Assembly: GCA_003164785.1 (NCBI GenBank)
Contig: PLUE01000028.1
Coordinates: forward strand, 182,351-232,380
Origin: Gammaproteobacteria bacterium
Lineage (GTDB): Bacteria; Pseudomonadota; Gammaproteobacteria; Steroidobacterales; Steroidobacteraceae
Direction: 5' to 3'
Length of the DNA stretch: 50,030 nt
The notes below the pieces were generated by a model. That model worked only from the letters and a program-made list of their open reading frames with translations, made no database searches and was not told where the DNA came from. The position numbers and the translations under genes were made by a program. Positions 7,963 to 16,661 of this stretch are shown one piece after another (position 1 is the first letter of the stretch; the number at the start of each line of letters is the position of its first letter).

Positions 7963-8682
7963 TTGACTAAACCCAGCCACCGCAGCGGGCCTCGGTCGGC
8001 ATTGAAGCGCGGTCCGAAAGCGGCGCGCGGCCGTCGGGTCGTCCCGCCGAGTGCGCCCGATGCAGAGGAGGAGGTGCTCGGTCCGCCGGAGGGGGGGGTG
8101 GCGGTCGAGGCCGCAGATCGCCGTCTGCGCAACTACCGTGAGCAATTCACCGAAGGTGCGGAGAACGAAGCGTATTTTCGCGCGACCCGCGCGATTGTCA
8201 CGGCGGCGCGCCGGTGGCGCAAACTGGCGAATGACCGTGTCAAGGTCACCGGGCAGACGATGGCCCGCTGGGAGACCATGTTTCTCGTGGCCCTGTCCGG
8301 TGATGAAATCACCCAGGGAGAGCTGGCGCGCCTCATCTCGGTCGAAGGCCCGACGATGGTGCGGATGCTCGATGTCCTGGCCAAGGACGGGTTGATCTCG
8401 CGCCGTCAAAGCTCCGCCGACCGTCGGGTCACGACGAACAAAATCACGCCCAAAGGCATGCGCGCGATTCGGGACATCATGGATATCACGGACAAGCTGC
8501 GGGCAGAGGTGATGGGCAACATCGACGAGCGTCGGATCGAGATATTCATCGACGTCACGACGCAGATTTTGCGCAACATCGATGCCAGGAGCTACAGCGG
8601 CACGGAGGGCAACGCCTATCCGTTCGACCAGTCGACCGTGGGACCTGCCACGAGACGCAAATCGAAAAAGGCAGACCTTTAA
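7963..8682 (+). CDS. MarR-family transcriptional regulator
   Basis: Cytoplasmic DNA-binding protein. A MarR winged-helix domain occupies about residues 70-200: TMARWETMFLVALSGDEITQGELARLISVEGPTMVRMLDVLAKDGLISRRQSSADRRV contains the recognition helix and the wing with the conserved DRR. The first 50 residues are basic, proline-rich and low complexity. The TTG start at 7963 has no clear ribosome-binding site; an in-frame GTG at 8098 is preceded by GGAGGGGGG and would remove 45 residues. The neighbouring MFS exporter is the most likely target, with the secreted peptidase downstream a second candidate. Confidence 0.82.
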   Translation: MTKPSHRSGPRSALKRGPKAARGRRVVPPSAPDAEEEVLGPPEGGVAVEAADRRLRNYREQFTEGAENEAYFRATRAIVTAARRWRKLANDRVKVTGQTMARWETMFLVALSGDEITQGELARLISVEGPTMVRMLDVLAKDGLISRRQSSADRRVTTNKITPKGMRAIRDIMDITDKLRAEVMGNIDERRIEIFIDVTTQILRNIDARSYSGTEGNAYPFDQSTVGPATRRKSKKADL

Positions 8683-8728
8683 CCGACGGGCCGCGTCCGC
8701 GGTCGGTCCTTCACGTGAGGATTTTCCG

Positions 8729-11011
8729 ATGAAACGCTGGTTGACCGGTATGTTATGCGCGATTGCTCCGCTGCTGGCGGTCCATTCCGAATCAGAGTCG
8801 ACCCGCCAAGCGTCACCGTTGCTGGGCTATGGCACACAGGCGTCGGTGACGGAAGTGCAGTGGGAAACGCGGTTTCGCGACGGCATCTCCCCCGACGGCA
8901 TTCGGGAAAACATGCGGCGCTTGAGCGCCCGGCCGCATCACGTTGGATCGCCGTACGACAAGGACAACGCCGAGTGGATCCTGGCCAGGTTCAAGTCCTG
9001 GGGCTTCGACGCGCACATCGAGACATTCGATGTGCTGTTCCCGACCCCGAAGGAGCGCGTGCTCGAGATGCTGCAACCCACGTCGTTCACCGCATCGCTG
9101 CGCGAACCGGCGCTGACGGAGGATCCAACCTCCGGTCAAACCGCCGAACAATTGCCGACCTACAATGCATATTCGGCCGACGGCGACGTGACGGCGCCCC
9201 TGATCTACGTCAATTACGGCAGCCGCGAAGACTACGAAGAACTGGATCGGCTCGGCATATCCGTGAAGGGCGCCATCGTGATCGCGCGGTACGGGCAAAG
9301 CTGGCGCGGCATCAAACCGAAGGTTGCCGCCGAGCACGGCGCCATCGGCTGCATCATCTACTCCGACCCCAGCGGCGACGGATACTTCAAGGGCGATGAA
9401 TTTCCCGCCGGCGGCTGGCGTTCCAAGGACGGGGTGCAGCGCGGCAGCGTGATGGACACCGACTATCCCGGCGATCCGTTGACGCCCGGCGTCGGTGCGA
9501 CGGCGGGCGCAAAAAGGCTCGCGCTGAAGGATGCGAAGACCATCACCAAGATCCCGGTGCTGCCGATTTCCTGGGCCGATGCACTGCCGCTGCTGTCGGC
9601 CTTGAAGGGGCCCGTGGCCCCTGAAAGCTGGCGCGGGGCGCTCGCGATCACCTACCACGTCGGACCTGGACCGGCCGTGGTGCACCTGAAGATGACGTCC
9701 CACTGGGACACCAAGCCGGTGTACGACGTGATCGCCACCCTGAAGGGCGCCAAGGCGCCGGACGAGTGGGTGATCCGCGGCAACCACCATGATGCGTGGG
9801 TGAACGGCGCGGATGACCCCATATCCGGCCAGGCCGCCATGCTCGAGGAGGCTCGTATGCTGGGCGAACTGCACGGCCATGGATGGTCTCCGTCGCGCAC
9901 CGTCATTTACTGTGCTTGGGACGGCGAGGAGCCGGGTTTGCTGGGCTCGGTCGAATGGGTCGAGACGCATCTCGCCGAGCTGCAGAGCCACGCGGTTGCC
10001 TACATCAACTCCGACGGCAACGAGCGTGGTTATCTGTCGCCGGGAGGCACCCAGGATCTGCAGAACGTCGTGAGTGCCGTGGCCCGCGACATTCAGGATC
10101 CGGAGACCAAGCTGTCGGTATTCGAGCGCGCGCACCTCGCCGCTATTGGCAAGGCCAAGGACGCCGATGAGCGCAGCGACTTGCGCAAGCGCGATGATCT
10201 CGTCGTGGATGCATTGGGCGACGGCTCGGACTTCACCGCGTTCCAGGACTTCGCCGGCATCTCCACGTTGGACCTGTCGTTCGGCGACGAAGAAGAGGGC
10301 GACCAATACCACTCGATCTACGACGACTTTTACTGGTACACGCATTTCGGCGACACCGATTTCCTCTATGAGCGCGCGCTGTCGCAGACCGCCGGCTCGG
10401 CCATCATGCGGCTTGCGGATGCCGACGTGATTCCGGTCGACTACGTTCCGCAGGCGGATGCGATCGCCAAGTACGAGGGCGAACTCGAAAAGCAGTTGAA
10501 GGACAAGCAAGAAGAGTTCACGGAGCGCAATCTCGAGCTGCAGGAAGGCGTCTTCGCCGCGATCAACGACCCGCACCGGCCGAGGCTGCCGCCGCCCGCC
10601 GAAACCGTGCCCCCATACATCAACTTTGCTCCCATGAAGAACGCAATCGAGACGTTGAAGAAGAGCGCCGGGCATTTCTCGCAATCGGTCGCCGATTTCA
10701 AGGCTAAGGGATCGCCGGCCCTTTCGGCCAAGTCGTTGCACCTCATCAATGCCGATCTGCTGCGGGTATCGCGCCTGTTCCTCAATCAGAAAGGCCTGCC
10801 GGAACGGCCCTGGTTCAAGAATCAGATTTATGCCCCCGGGGCCTACACGGGTTACGGCGCGAAGCCCATCGCGGCCGTCCGTGAATACATGGACCAGAAA
10901 AAATGGCATGAGGCGGAGGCTCAGGTCCCGCAAGTCGCGCAGGTGATCGAGAACGCCGCGGCCGGTATCGACAAAGCCGCCGCGGAACTCGAGCGCGCCA
11001 TCACGCCGTGA
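8729..11011 (+). CDS. Secreted M28 peptidase, glutamate carboxypeptidase II-like
   Basis: Exported zinc aminopeptidase/carboxypeptidase of 760 residues, MEROPS M28B type (relatives of human PSMA/NAALADase). A short signal peptide (MKRWLTGMLCAIAPLLAVHS) is followed by a PA domain inserted in the catalytic domain and a C-terminal transferrin-receptor-like dimerisation domain (about 600-760). By alignment of motifs the two-zinc site is H353 (GNHHDAW), D363 (DDPISG), E401 with catalytic base E400 (WDGEEPG), D429 (AYINSDG) and the histidine in DQYHSIYDD near 527. All ligands are present. The start has TGAGGA nine bases upstream. Probable role is trimming acidic peptides in the periplasm; exact substrate unknown. 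Confidence 0.9.
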   Translation: MKRWLTGMLCAIAPLLAVHSESESTRQASPLLGYGTQASVTEVQWETRFRDGISPDGIRENMRRLSARPHHVGSPYDKDNAEWILARFKSWGFDAHIETFDVLFPTPKERVLEMLQPTSFTASLREPALTEDPTSGQTAEQLPTYNAYSADGDVTAPLIYVNYGSREDYEELDRLGISVKGAIVIARYGQSWRGIKPKVAAEHGAIGCIIYSDPSGDGYFKGDEFPAGGWRSKDGVQRGSVMDTDYPGDPLTPGVGATAGAKRLALKDAKTITKIPVLPISWADALPLLSALKGPVAPESWRGALAITYHVGPGPAVVHLKMTSHWDTKPVYDVIATLKGAKAPDEWVIRGNHHDAWVNGADDPISGQAAMLEEARMLGELHGHGWSPSRTVIYCAWDGEEPGLLGSVEWVETHLAELQSHAVAYINSDGNERGYLSPGGTQDLQNVVSAVARDIQDPETKLSVFERAHLAAIGKAKDADERSDLRKRDDLVVDALGDGSDFTAFQDFAGISTLDLSFGDEEEGDQYHSIYDDFYWYTHFGDTDFLYERALSQTAGSAIMRLADADVIPVDYVPQADAIAKYEGELEKQLKDKQEEFTERNLELQEGVFAAINDPHRPRLPPPAETVPPYINFAPMKNAIETLKKSAGHFSQSVADFKAKGSPALSAKSLHLINADLLRVSRLFLNQKGLPERPWFKNQIYAPGAYTGYGAKPIAAVREYMDQKKWHEAEAQVPQVAQVIENAAAGIDKAAAELERAITP

Positions 11012-11058
11012 GCCGCCGCAACAATGACGATACGTGGTAAAACGAGGCGCTGGAGCAA

Positions 11059-12468
11059 TTGGCGAAGCGCCGCGCACCGATGCCGCAGGCTGGCTTCAAA
11101 AGGATCAGATTGAAGTTTTTTCAAAATCGTCGAGGCGCCGCAAGGCGCATCTGGGTCACCGGGGTCGCGACAACAGCGCTGGCATCGGCAGCATTCGCGG
11201 AAGATCCGAAACCCATCGTCGCACCCATGGTTCAAGGTCCATCAACGGGACTCGCCGAATCGGCGGGGTTGCGTGCCACCGTCTTTGGCACACCGCCGCA
11301 AGACATCGCTCCCCTGCCGGCCAGGGTGCCGCTGATCGAAATCAACATTCCCATGCCCTGGGCGCGGCCGGTGCCCGCCGTGTTCTGGTTCGATCGCAAA
11401 CTGCGCGTGTGGTTTTCGGCCCAGGACAAGCCCGCACCGCTGGCGATCGTGATCGCCGGCACCGGCAGCGACGGCAACTCGAAGGATCTGTCGACGCTGC
11501 GCGCCGTCCTCTATGGCGCCGGCTACCACGTGCTCACCATGCCGTCACCGACCTTTCCCGGCTTCATCGTCTCCACCTCGAGCACCGGGGTGGCCGGCGA
11601 TCTGTTCCAGGACGGCAACGACCTCTACGCCGCGATGCAGAGAATCGTCCAGCATCTGCCGCACAAGGTGAAGATCACCGAGATCGACGTGCTGGGCTAC
11701 AGCCTGGGCGGCGCCAACGCCGCCGTGGTCAAGTACATCGATGCGCGCGAGCACAAGCTGCACATTCATCGCGTTGTGATGATCAATCCTCCCGTGAGCT
11801 TGTTCGCGTCCGTGGGCCGTCTCGACAAGCTGTTTGCGATCAACATCGGGTCCGGCGATGCGGGCGTGGAACGTCTGTACCAGAAGCTCTATGCGCAGCT
11901 CGCCAACTTGTACCGCGCATCGGACCGCGTGCAGATCGACAATAACTTCCTGTTGAGCGCGGCGGCTGACGTCTTGAAGACCGACGCCGAGTTCTCCGCG
12001 GCGATCGCCCTGGAGTTCCGCATCGATCTCATGAACATGTTCTTCGCGGGCGACCTCTATGCCGGGACCGGGGTGGTGGTCGACCCGAAGCATCCGCCGC
12101 AAGTCGGCGATTCCCTCGAGGAGACCGCGCGCATTCTTCGCGGCAAACCTTTTGCGGAATATTTCACGAAGGTATTCGCGCCGTATTATCTGGCGCATCG
12201 GGATGGATCGACCGTGGATTCGTTGGTCGCGCAAAATAGACTGGAGATCATCGGCGACGCCCTGCGCGACGATCCGGACTATTACGCCCAGACCAACAGT
12301 GACGACGTGATTCTGGACAAGGCGGAACTCGAATGGTTGAAGACCACGTTGGGATCGAAGATCGTCGTGTACGATCACGGCGGCCATCTCGGGAACATCG
12401 GCGAACGGCAGCAGGCGGCGGACATGCTCGACATGCTGGGCGGGCGTTGGCCTGGAGCCGCCCGATGA
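11059..12468 (+). CDS. Alpha/beta hydrolase upstream of mlaA
   Basis: Exported serine hydrolase-like protein of 469 residues. A basic N-terminus and the segment VTGVATTALASAAFAEDPKP resemble a signal peptide. The nucleophile elbow is GYSLGG, preceded by an oxyanion-type segment [15 protein letters not shown]; near the end YDHGGHLGNIG could supply the catalytic histidine. TTG at 11059 (preceded by GGAG) or ATG at 11080 may be the start. Its stop overlaps the mlaA start (GATGA), so the two are translationally coupled, which suggests a lipid or fatty-acyl substrate in outer-membrane maintenance; that is inference from context. Confidence 0.75.
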   Translation: MAKRRAPMPQAGFKRIRLKFFQNRRGAARRIWVTGVATTALASAAFAEDPKPIVAPMVQGPSTGLAESAGLRATVFGTPPQDIAPLPARVPLIEINIPMPWARPVPAVFWFDRKLRVWFSAQDKPAPLAIVIAGTGSDGNSKDLSTLRAVLYGAGYHVLTMPSPTFPGFIVSTSSTGVAGDLFQDGNDLYAAMQRIVQHLPHKVKITEIDVLGYSLGGANAAVVKYIDAREHKLHIHRVVMINPPVSLFASVGRLDKLFAINIGSGDAGVERLYQKLYAQLANLYRASDRVQIDNNFLLSAAADVLKTDAEFSAAIALEFRIDLMNMFFAGDLYAGTGVVVDPKHPPQVGDSLEETARILRGKPFAEYFTKVFAPYYLAHRDGSTVDSLVAQNRLEIIGDALRDDPDYYAQTNSDDVILDKAELEWLKTTLGSKIVVYDHGGHLGNIGERQQAADMLDMLGGRWPGAAR

Positions 12469-13343
12469 AGTCATCCGCGCTGATTTTCGGCATCTCGTTG
12501 ACCTTGGGCGGCTGCGCGACCGGCGGCATCGAGATCCATCGCATGCCGCCCGAGACGCCGGCGGCGGACAATGCTGCGGCGATCGCGAAGGCGGCCGCTC
12601 TGTCGGACGCGGCCAAGGACGCCAAGGCGAAGGAGACGAACCCGGCCGAAGCCCCGGCGCCGCTGACGGCGGCCGAGGCGCCGCCGTCGCGGACCTACGA
12701 TCCGTGGGCGCGCCTCAACCGGTTCACGTACCGGTTCAACGCGCGCTTCGACGAAGACGTGTTCCTGCCGGTGGCGAACGGCTATCGCTGGATCCCGTCG
12801 CCAGTCCGCAGCGGCGTACATCACTTTTTTCAGAATCTTTCCGAGGTCGACAGCGTCATCAATTACACGCTGCAATGGCGTCTGCGAAACGGCATACGCA
12901 GTCTCGGCCGGTTCGTCATCAACAGCACCATCGGAATCGGCGGCCTTTTCGACCCCGCGACGAAGTTTCATCTGGCGTATGCGCCCACCGGATTCGCCAC
13001 GTCGCTGGCAAAATGGGGCATGCATCCGGGACCGTACGTGGTGCTCCCGTTGTTGGGGCCCTCGACCTTGCGCGGCGGCGTCGGATTTCTCGGCGATTAC
13101 GCGACATCGTACGGCATCAACCTGGCCGACCTCTACCGCGGGGATCAGTCGTGGGGGTTGGACGTCGTCAACGCGGTCGATCAGCGTTCAAACGTCAGTT
13201 TCCGCTATTACTCCACGGGCTCGCCGTTCGAATACGAAACGATCCGCTTTCTCTATGTGCGCAAGCAATTGCTGGAGGACGCGGGCTTGCACCCTCAGGA
13301 CAAGCCGAAAAAGCGCGATGATGCGGTGCCGGCCGGACAATAG
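12465..13343 (+). CDS. mlaA: MlaA (VacJ) outer-membrane lipid-asymmetry lipoprotein
   Basis: Lipoprotein of 292 residues. The signal peptide ends in the lipobox LGGC (C17), then an Ala/Pro-rich linker of about 60 residues, then the MlaA domain: YDPWARLNRFTYRFNARFDEDVFLPVANGYRW, VRSGVHHFFQNLSEV, and GPYVVLPLLGPSTLRGGVG, all diagnostic of VacJ/MlaA. In E. coli MlaA works with porins and MlaBCDEF to extract mislocalised phospholipids from the outer leaflet. The mlaBCDEF genes are not adjacent, as is common. It overlaps the hydrolase gene by 4 bp and is followed after 25 bp by the AI-2E-family permease gene. Confidence 0.93.
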   Translation: MKSSALIFGISLTLGGCATGGIEIHRMPPETPAADNAAAIAKAAALSDAAKDAKAKETNPAEAPAPLTAAEAPPSRTYDPWARLNRFTYRFNARFDEDVFLPVANGYRWIPSPVRSGVHHFFQNLSEVDSVINYTLQWRLRNGIRSLGRFVINSTIGIGGLFDPATKFHLAYAPTGFATSLAKWGMHPGPYVVLPLLGPSTLRGGVGFLGDYATSYGINLADLYRGDQSWGLDVVNAVDQRSNVSFRYYSTGSPFEYETIRFLYVRKQLLEDAGLHPQDKPKKRDDAVPAGQ

Positions 13344-13368
13344 CGATCGGCGTGTGCCAAAATAAGGC

Positions 13369-15294
13369 ATGGATGAACCAGCGTCTCGCGAACCCGACCC
13401 ACCGCCACGCTTGTCCTTGGGCGATCGGACGGGCGGCATACTCGCGACCGGCACCGTGCTCGCGTTGCTATACTTCGGGCGTGACGTTCTAGTACCGATC
13501 ACGCTGGCGGTCATCTTGAGTTTGTTGATCGCGCCCCTGGTACGGTCGTTGCGCCGCCTTGGCCTGGGTCAGACCTTTTCGGTGCTCATTGCGGTTCTTG
13601 CGCTGGCGGTCGGTTTCGGCTCGGTGGCCGCGGTGATCGGGGTGCAGGTGGTGCGGATGACGGCGAGTCTTCCGCAATACGAAGAAACCATCCAATACAA
13701 GCTCGCCACCCTGAACGAAATGACGGTGGGGCGGTTGAACGAACTCGCCGGCCAGGCGGCCCGGATCATCAGCCAGCACTCCGAGAGAATTCCGGCCGCC
13801 CGTACGCTGGCGGCACCCGAAGATGCGGGCTCGGCGGCGCCGATTCCCGTCGAGATCCACAATCCACCGACGAATCCGTTGCAGGTCATTCAGCGGGTGC
13901 TGAGTTCCGTCTGGGTCCCGCTCGAAACGGCCGGCATCGTTCTGGTGGTGCTCATCTTCGTGCTGCTCGAACACGAGGCGTTGCGCGACCGTTTCATCCG
14001 CATTGCCGGTGGCACCGATATCCGCGCCACGACCCTGGCGCTGAACGACGCGGGCGACCGCTTGTCGAACTTCTTCGTCTCGCAGTTTGCCGTGAACCTG
14101 GGCGTCGGCAGCGCCCTCTCGATCGGGCTGACCATCATCGGATTGCCGCACGCCTTGCTGTGGGCGTCCATGGCGGGAGTCCTGCGCTTCGTGCCGTACG
14201 TGGGCCTGTGGATAGCCGCCCTGTTCGCGGCGGTGCTGGCGGCGGCGGTCGACCCGGGGTGGTCGCTGGCGATCGCCACGCTCGCGCTGTTCGTGCTCGT
14301 GGAGCTCATTGCGTTTCAGCTCATCGAGCCGCAATTATATGGACACACGACCGGTCTTTCGCCGCTGTCGGTGGTGATCGCAGCGATATTCTGGAGCTGG
14401 TTGTGGGGGCCCATCGGCTTGATCGTCTCGACGCCGCTCACGCTGTGCCTGGTGGTGGCGGGACGCCACATCAAGGCCTTGAGCCTGCTCGACATTCTGT
14501 TGGGCGACAATCAGGCATTGACCATGCCGCAGCGGTTCTACCAGCGGGCGCTGTCGGCCGACTCGGAAGAAATCATCGCGAGCGCCCGCGCCTTTCTCAA
14601 ACGAAATTCGTTCGCCGCCTACTGCGACGTGGTGCTCATGCCCGCTCTGTATCTGGCGCGTCTCGATCTTCAGACGGGCGCCATCAACAGCGATCAGCAG
14701 TCCAAGGTGCGCAATGCCATGGTCGCCGTCATCGAGGCCATCGGCGGGGAGGGGCGGAAGTTGACCCGCCGCAACAGCCGCGTGTCCGTGCTCGATCGAA
14801 CCAGCGCGGGCCGACGTCTGCGGGAGCAGCGCGAGGCGTCGACCGGGCGCTATCAGGGACCGCTCGCCGTGAAGCCGGGCTCGGTGATGCTGTGCGTCGG
14901 GCTCGGAACGGTCGCCGACGATCTGGTCACCGAGCTGTTGGTGCGAATCCTGCGGGACCAAAAGTTGGACGCACGGCATATTTCCGTCGAGGATCTGAAA
15001 GCGCCGCGGCCGCCGGATGCATCGCCGGCCAGTGTCTCGGTCGTCTATTTGGTGAGCGCCTTCCCGAGCGACGAGCGCGCCCAGGGAGAATCCGTGGCCG
15101 ACAGCATCCGGCAGCGCTTTCCCGATGCGCGTCTGGTGACGTTGTTCCTGCCGGGGATGCTGTTGCAGCCCAGCCCGGCGATGCACAGCGTGCGCAACGC
15201 CGACGGCGCGGCGACCTCGTTCGGCGATGCCGTGCAGATTTGTCTCGGCATGCAGAACGACAAGCCGCCGATCGTGAAGGCGGCCGACGCTTGA
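13369..15294 (+). CDS. AI-2E-family permease (PerM/YdiK-like) with long C-terminal domain
   Basis: Polytopic inner-membrane protein of 641 residues. Residues about 20-370 match the AI-2E/PerM family: paired N-terminal helices (LLYFGRDVLVPITLAVILSLL), a central extramembrane stretch, and the typical helices with FVPYVGLWIAALFAAVLAA and EPQLYGHTTGLSPLSVVIAA. Most family members stop near 350-380 residues; here about 260 extra cytoplasmic residues follow, ending in an alpha/beta-like region (PGSVMLCVGLGTVADDLVTELLVRILRD). The function of the tail is unknown. Despite the family name the substrate is not established. Its stop overlaps the next start (TTGA). Confidence 0.8.
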   Translation: MDEPASREPDPPPRLSLGDRTGGILATGTVLALLYFGRDVLVPITLAVILSLLIAPLVRSLRRLGLGQTFSVLIAVLALAVGFGSVAAVIGVQVVRMTASLPQYEETIQYKLATLNEMTVGRLNELAGQAARIISQHSERIPAARTLAAPEDAGSAAPIPVEIHNPPTNPLQVIQRVLSSVWVPLETAGIVLVVLIFVLLEHEALRDRFIRIAGGTDIRATTLALNDAGDRLSNFFVSQFAVNLGVGSALSIGLTIIGLPHALLWASMAGVLRFVPYVGLWIAALFAAVLAAAVDPGWSLAIATLALFVLVELIAFQLIEPQLYGHTTGLSPLSVVIAAIFWSWLWGPIGLIVSTPLTLCLVVAGRHIKALSLLDILLGDNQALTMPQRFYQRALSADSEEIIASARAFLKRNSFAAYCDVVLMPALYLARLDLQTGAINSDQQSKVRNAMVAVIEAIGGEGRKLTRRNSRVSVLDRTSAGRRLREQREASTGRYQGPLAVKPGSVMLCVGLGTVADDLVTELLVRILRDQKLDARHISVEDLKAPRPPDASPASVSVVYLVSAFPSDERAQGESVADSIRQRFPDARLVTLFLPGMLLQPSPAMHSVRNADGAATSFGDAVQICLGMQNDKPPIVKAADA

Positions 15295-16661
15295 AGGGCA
15301 TCCCGTTGGCCGCGGCGGCCCGTGCCCAGACGGTGCGGATCCGGTGGCGAATCTTCTCGTGCCTGTTCGGATTTGGTTTCGTGGCCTACGTGCAGCAGAA
15401 GACGATCACGGTGGCCGCCGAACGCATGATGCCGGAGTTGGGCTTGTCCCAGGACCAAATCGGCTGGCTGCTGTCGGCCTTCGTGTGGGGTTATGCAATA
15501 TTCCAACTGCCAGGCGGTATCTTCGGGCAACGCCTCGGCGCGCGCCGCACCTTCGTCATCATCGGTCTGACGGCGTTCCTGGCGACCCTGGCGACGCCGT
15601 TGCTGCCCGCATTCTGTACGGGCACCGCCCTGTTCATCGCGTTGTTTGCCGCGCAGGCGCTGCTCGGATGCTCCCAGGGGGCCATATTCCCCGTGTCGGG
15701 CGGCGTCTTCGAGGCGTGGTTTCCGCCCAATCGATGGTCCTTCGTGCAGGGCCTGCAGACCATGGGCCTCGGTCTGGGCGCGGCGCTCACGCCGCCGCTC
15801 ATCGTGTGGCTCATGACGACCTTCGGGTGGCAGCCGGCGCTCATATGGACGAGCCTGCCCGCGCTCGCGTTGATCGCGGTCTGGGCGTGGTACGGGCGCG
15901 ATACCCCGCGCGAGCACGCGTCGGTATCGCCGCAGGAACTCGAGGAGATCGGCGGCAAGGATCCGCTGGCGGAGGAGGCGCGCGCGCCGACCTCGCTCAG
16001 CATGCGGAGATTCCTCTGCCTGCTGCGCGATCGCAACGTCGTCCTGCTGGCGATTTCCTACATGTTCATGAACTACGTGTTCTATCTCCTGTCGAACTGG
16101 GTGTTCCTATATCTGGTCCAGGAACGTCACTTCTCGTTGCTCGAAAGCGGCTGGTTGGCGATGGCGCCGCCCCTGGTCGCGGCGCTCGGTGCGGGGGTCG
16201 GCGGCGTGGTCACGAGCGTGCTGTGCGAGCGTCTCGGCGACCGGTGGGGATATCGCGCGATGCCGCTCGTGGCCATGCCGATTGCCGCGATTTTGCTGCT
16301 GGGCGCCGTGAATGCCGCCAGTCCCTACCTCGCCGTGGTGGGGCTGGCGGCGTGCTTCGGCTGCGTCGAACTGACCGAAGGCGCGTTCTGGGGCGGCGCC
16401 ATGACCGTGGGACGTGGCGATACGATGGCCGTCTGCGGACTGATGAACACCGGCGGCAACCTGGGCGGCATCATCGGCATTCCCATCGTGGCGTATTTTT
16501 CGGGGCGACACATGTGGCATACCGCGTTTTTGATCGGCGCCGCATTCGCGGTCGTCAGCGCCCTGGCATGGCTGGGCATCGTGCTCGGATCGGCCGGCGC
16601 ACCGGATTCATCATCGGCCGATCGCGAACCCGCGCTCGGCGTTCACGGAGATTCAATATGA
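15291..16661 (+). CDS. MFS transporter, ACS (anion:cation symporter)-like
   Basis: Twelve-helix major facilitator of about 456 residues. Evidence includes YVQQKTITVAAERMMPELGLSQDQIGWLLSAFVWGYAIFQLPGGIFGQRLGARR, which is the layout of the hexuronate/glucarate/phthalate-type ACS family (helix 1, then motif A before RRTF). The start is placed at TTG 15291, overlapping the preceding stop; TTG 15306 is an alternative and no ATG precedes helix 1. Its stop overlaps the ATG of the downstream SDR gene, so carrier and oxidoreductase are co-translated, pointing to uptake and first oxidation of an organic acid or sugar acid. Confidence 0.83.
   Translation: MKGIPLAAAARAQTVRIRWRIFSCLFGFGFVAYVQQKTITVAAERMMPELGLSQDQIGWLLSAFVWGYAIFQLPGGIFGQRLGARRTFVIIGLTAFLATLATPLLPAFCTGTALFIALFAAQALLGCSQGAIFPVSGGVFEAWFPPNRWSFVQGLQTMGLGLGAALTPPLIVWLMTTFGWQPALIWTSLPALALIAVWAWYGRDTPREHASVSPQELEEIGGKDPLAEEARAPTSLSMRRFLCLLRDRNVVLLAISYMFMNYVFYLLSNWVFLYLVQERHFSLLESGWLAMAPPLVAALGAGVGGVVTSVLCERLGDRWGYRAMPLVAMPIAAILLLGAVNAASPYLAVVGLAACFGCVELTEGAFWGGAMTVGRGDTMAVCGLMNTGGNLGGIIGIPIVAYFSGRHMWHTAFLIGAAFAVVSALAWLGIVLGSAGAPDSSSADREPALGVHGDSI

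Noticed and set aside
8813..11077. 754-codon open frame on the minus strand
   Set aside because: It mirrors the codons of the M28 peptidase gene on the other strand; composition is Arg/Gly/His-rich without any domain, as expected for antisense frames in GC-rich DNA.
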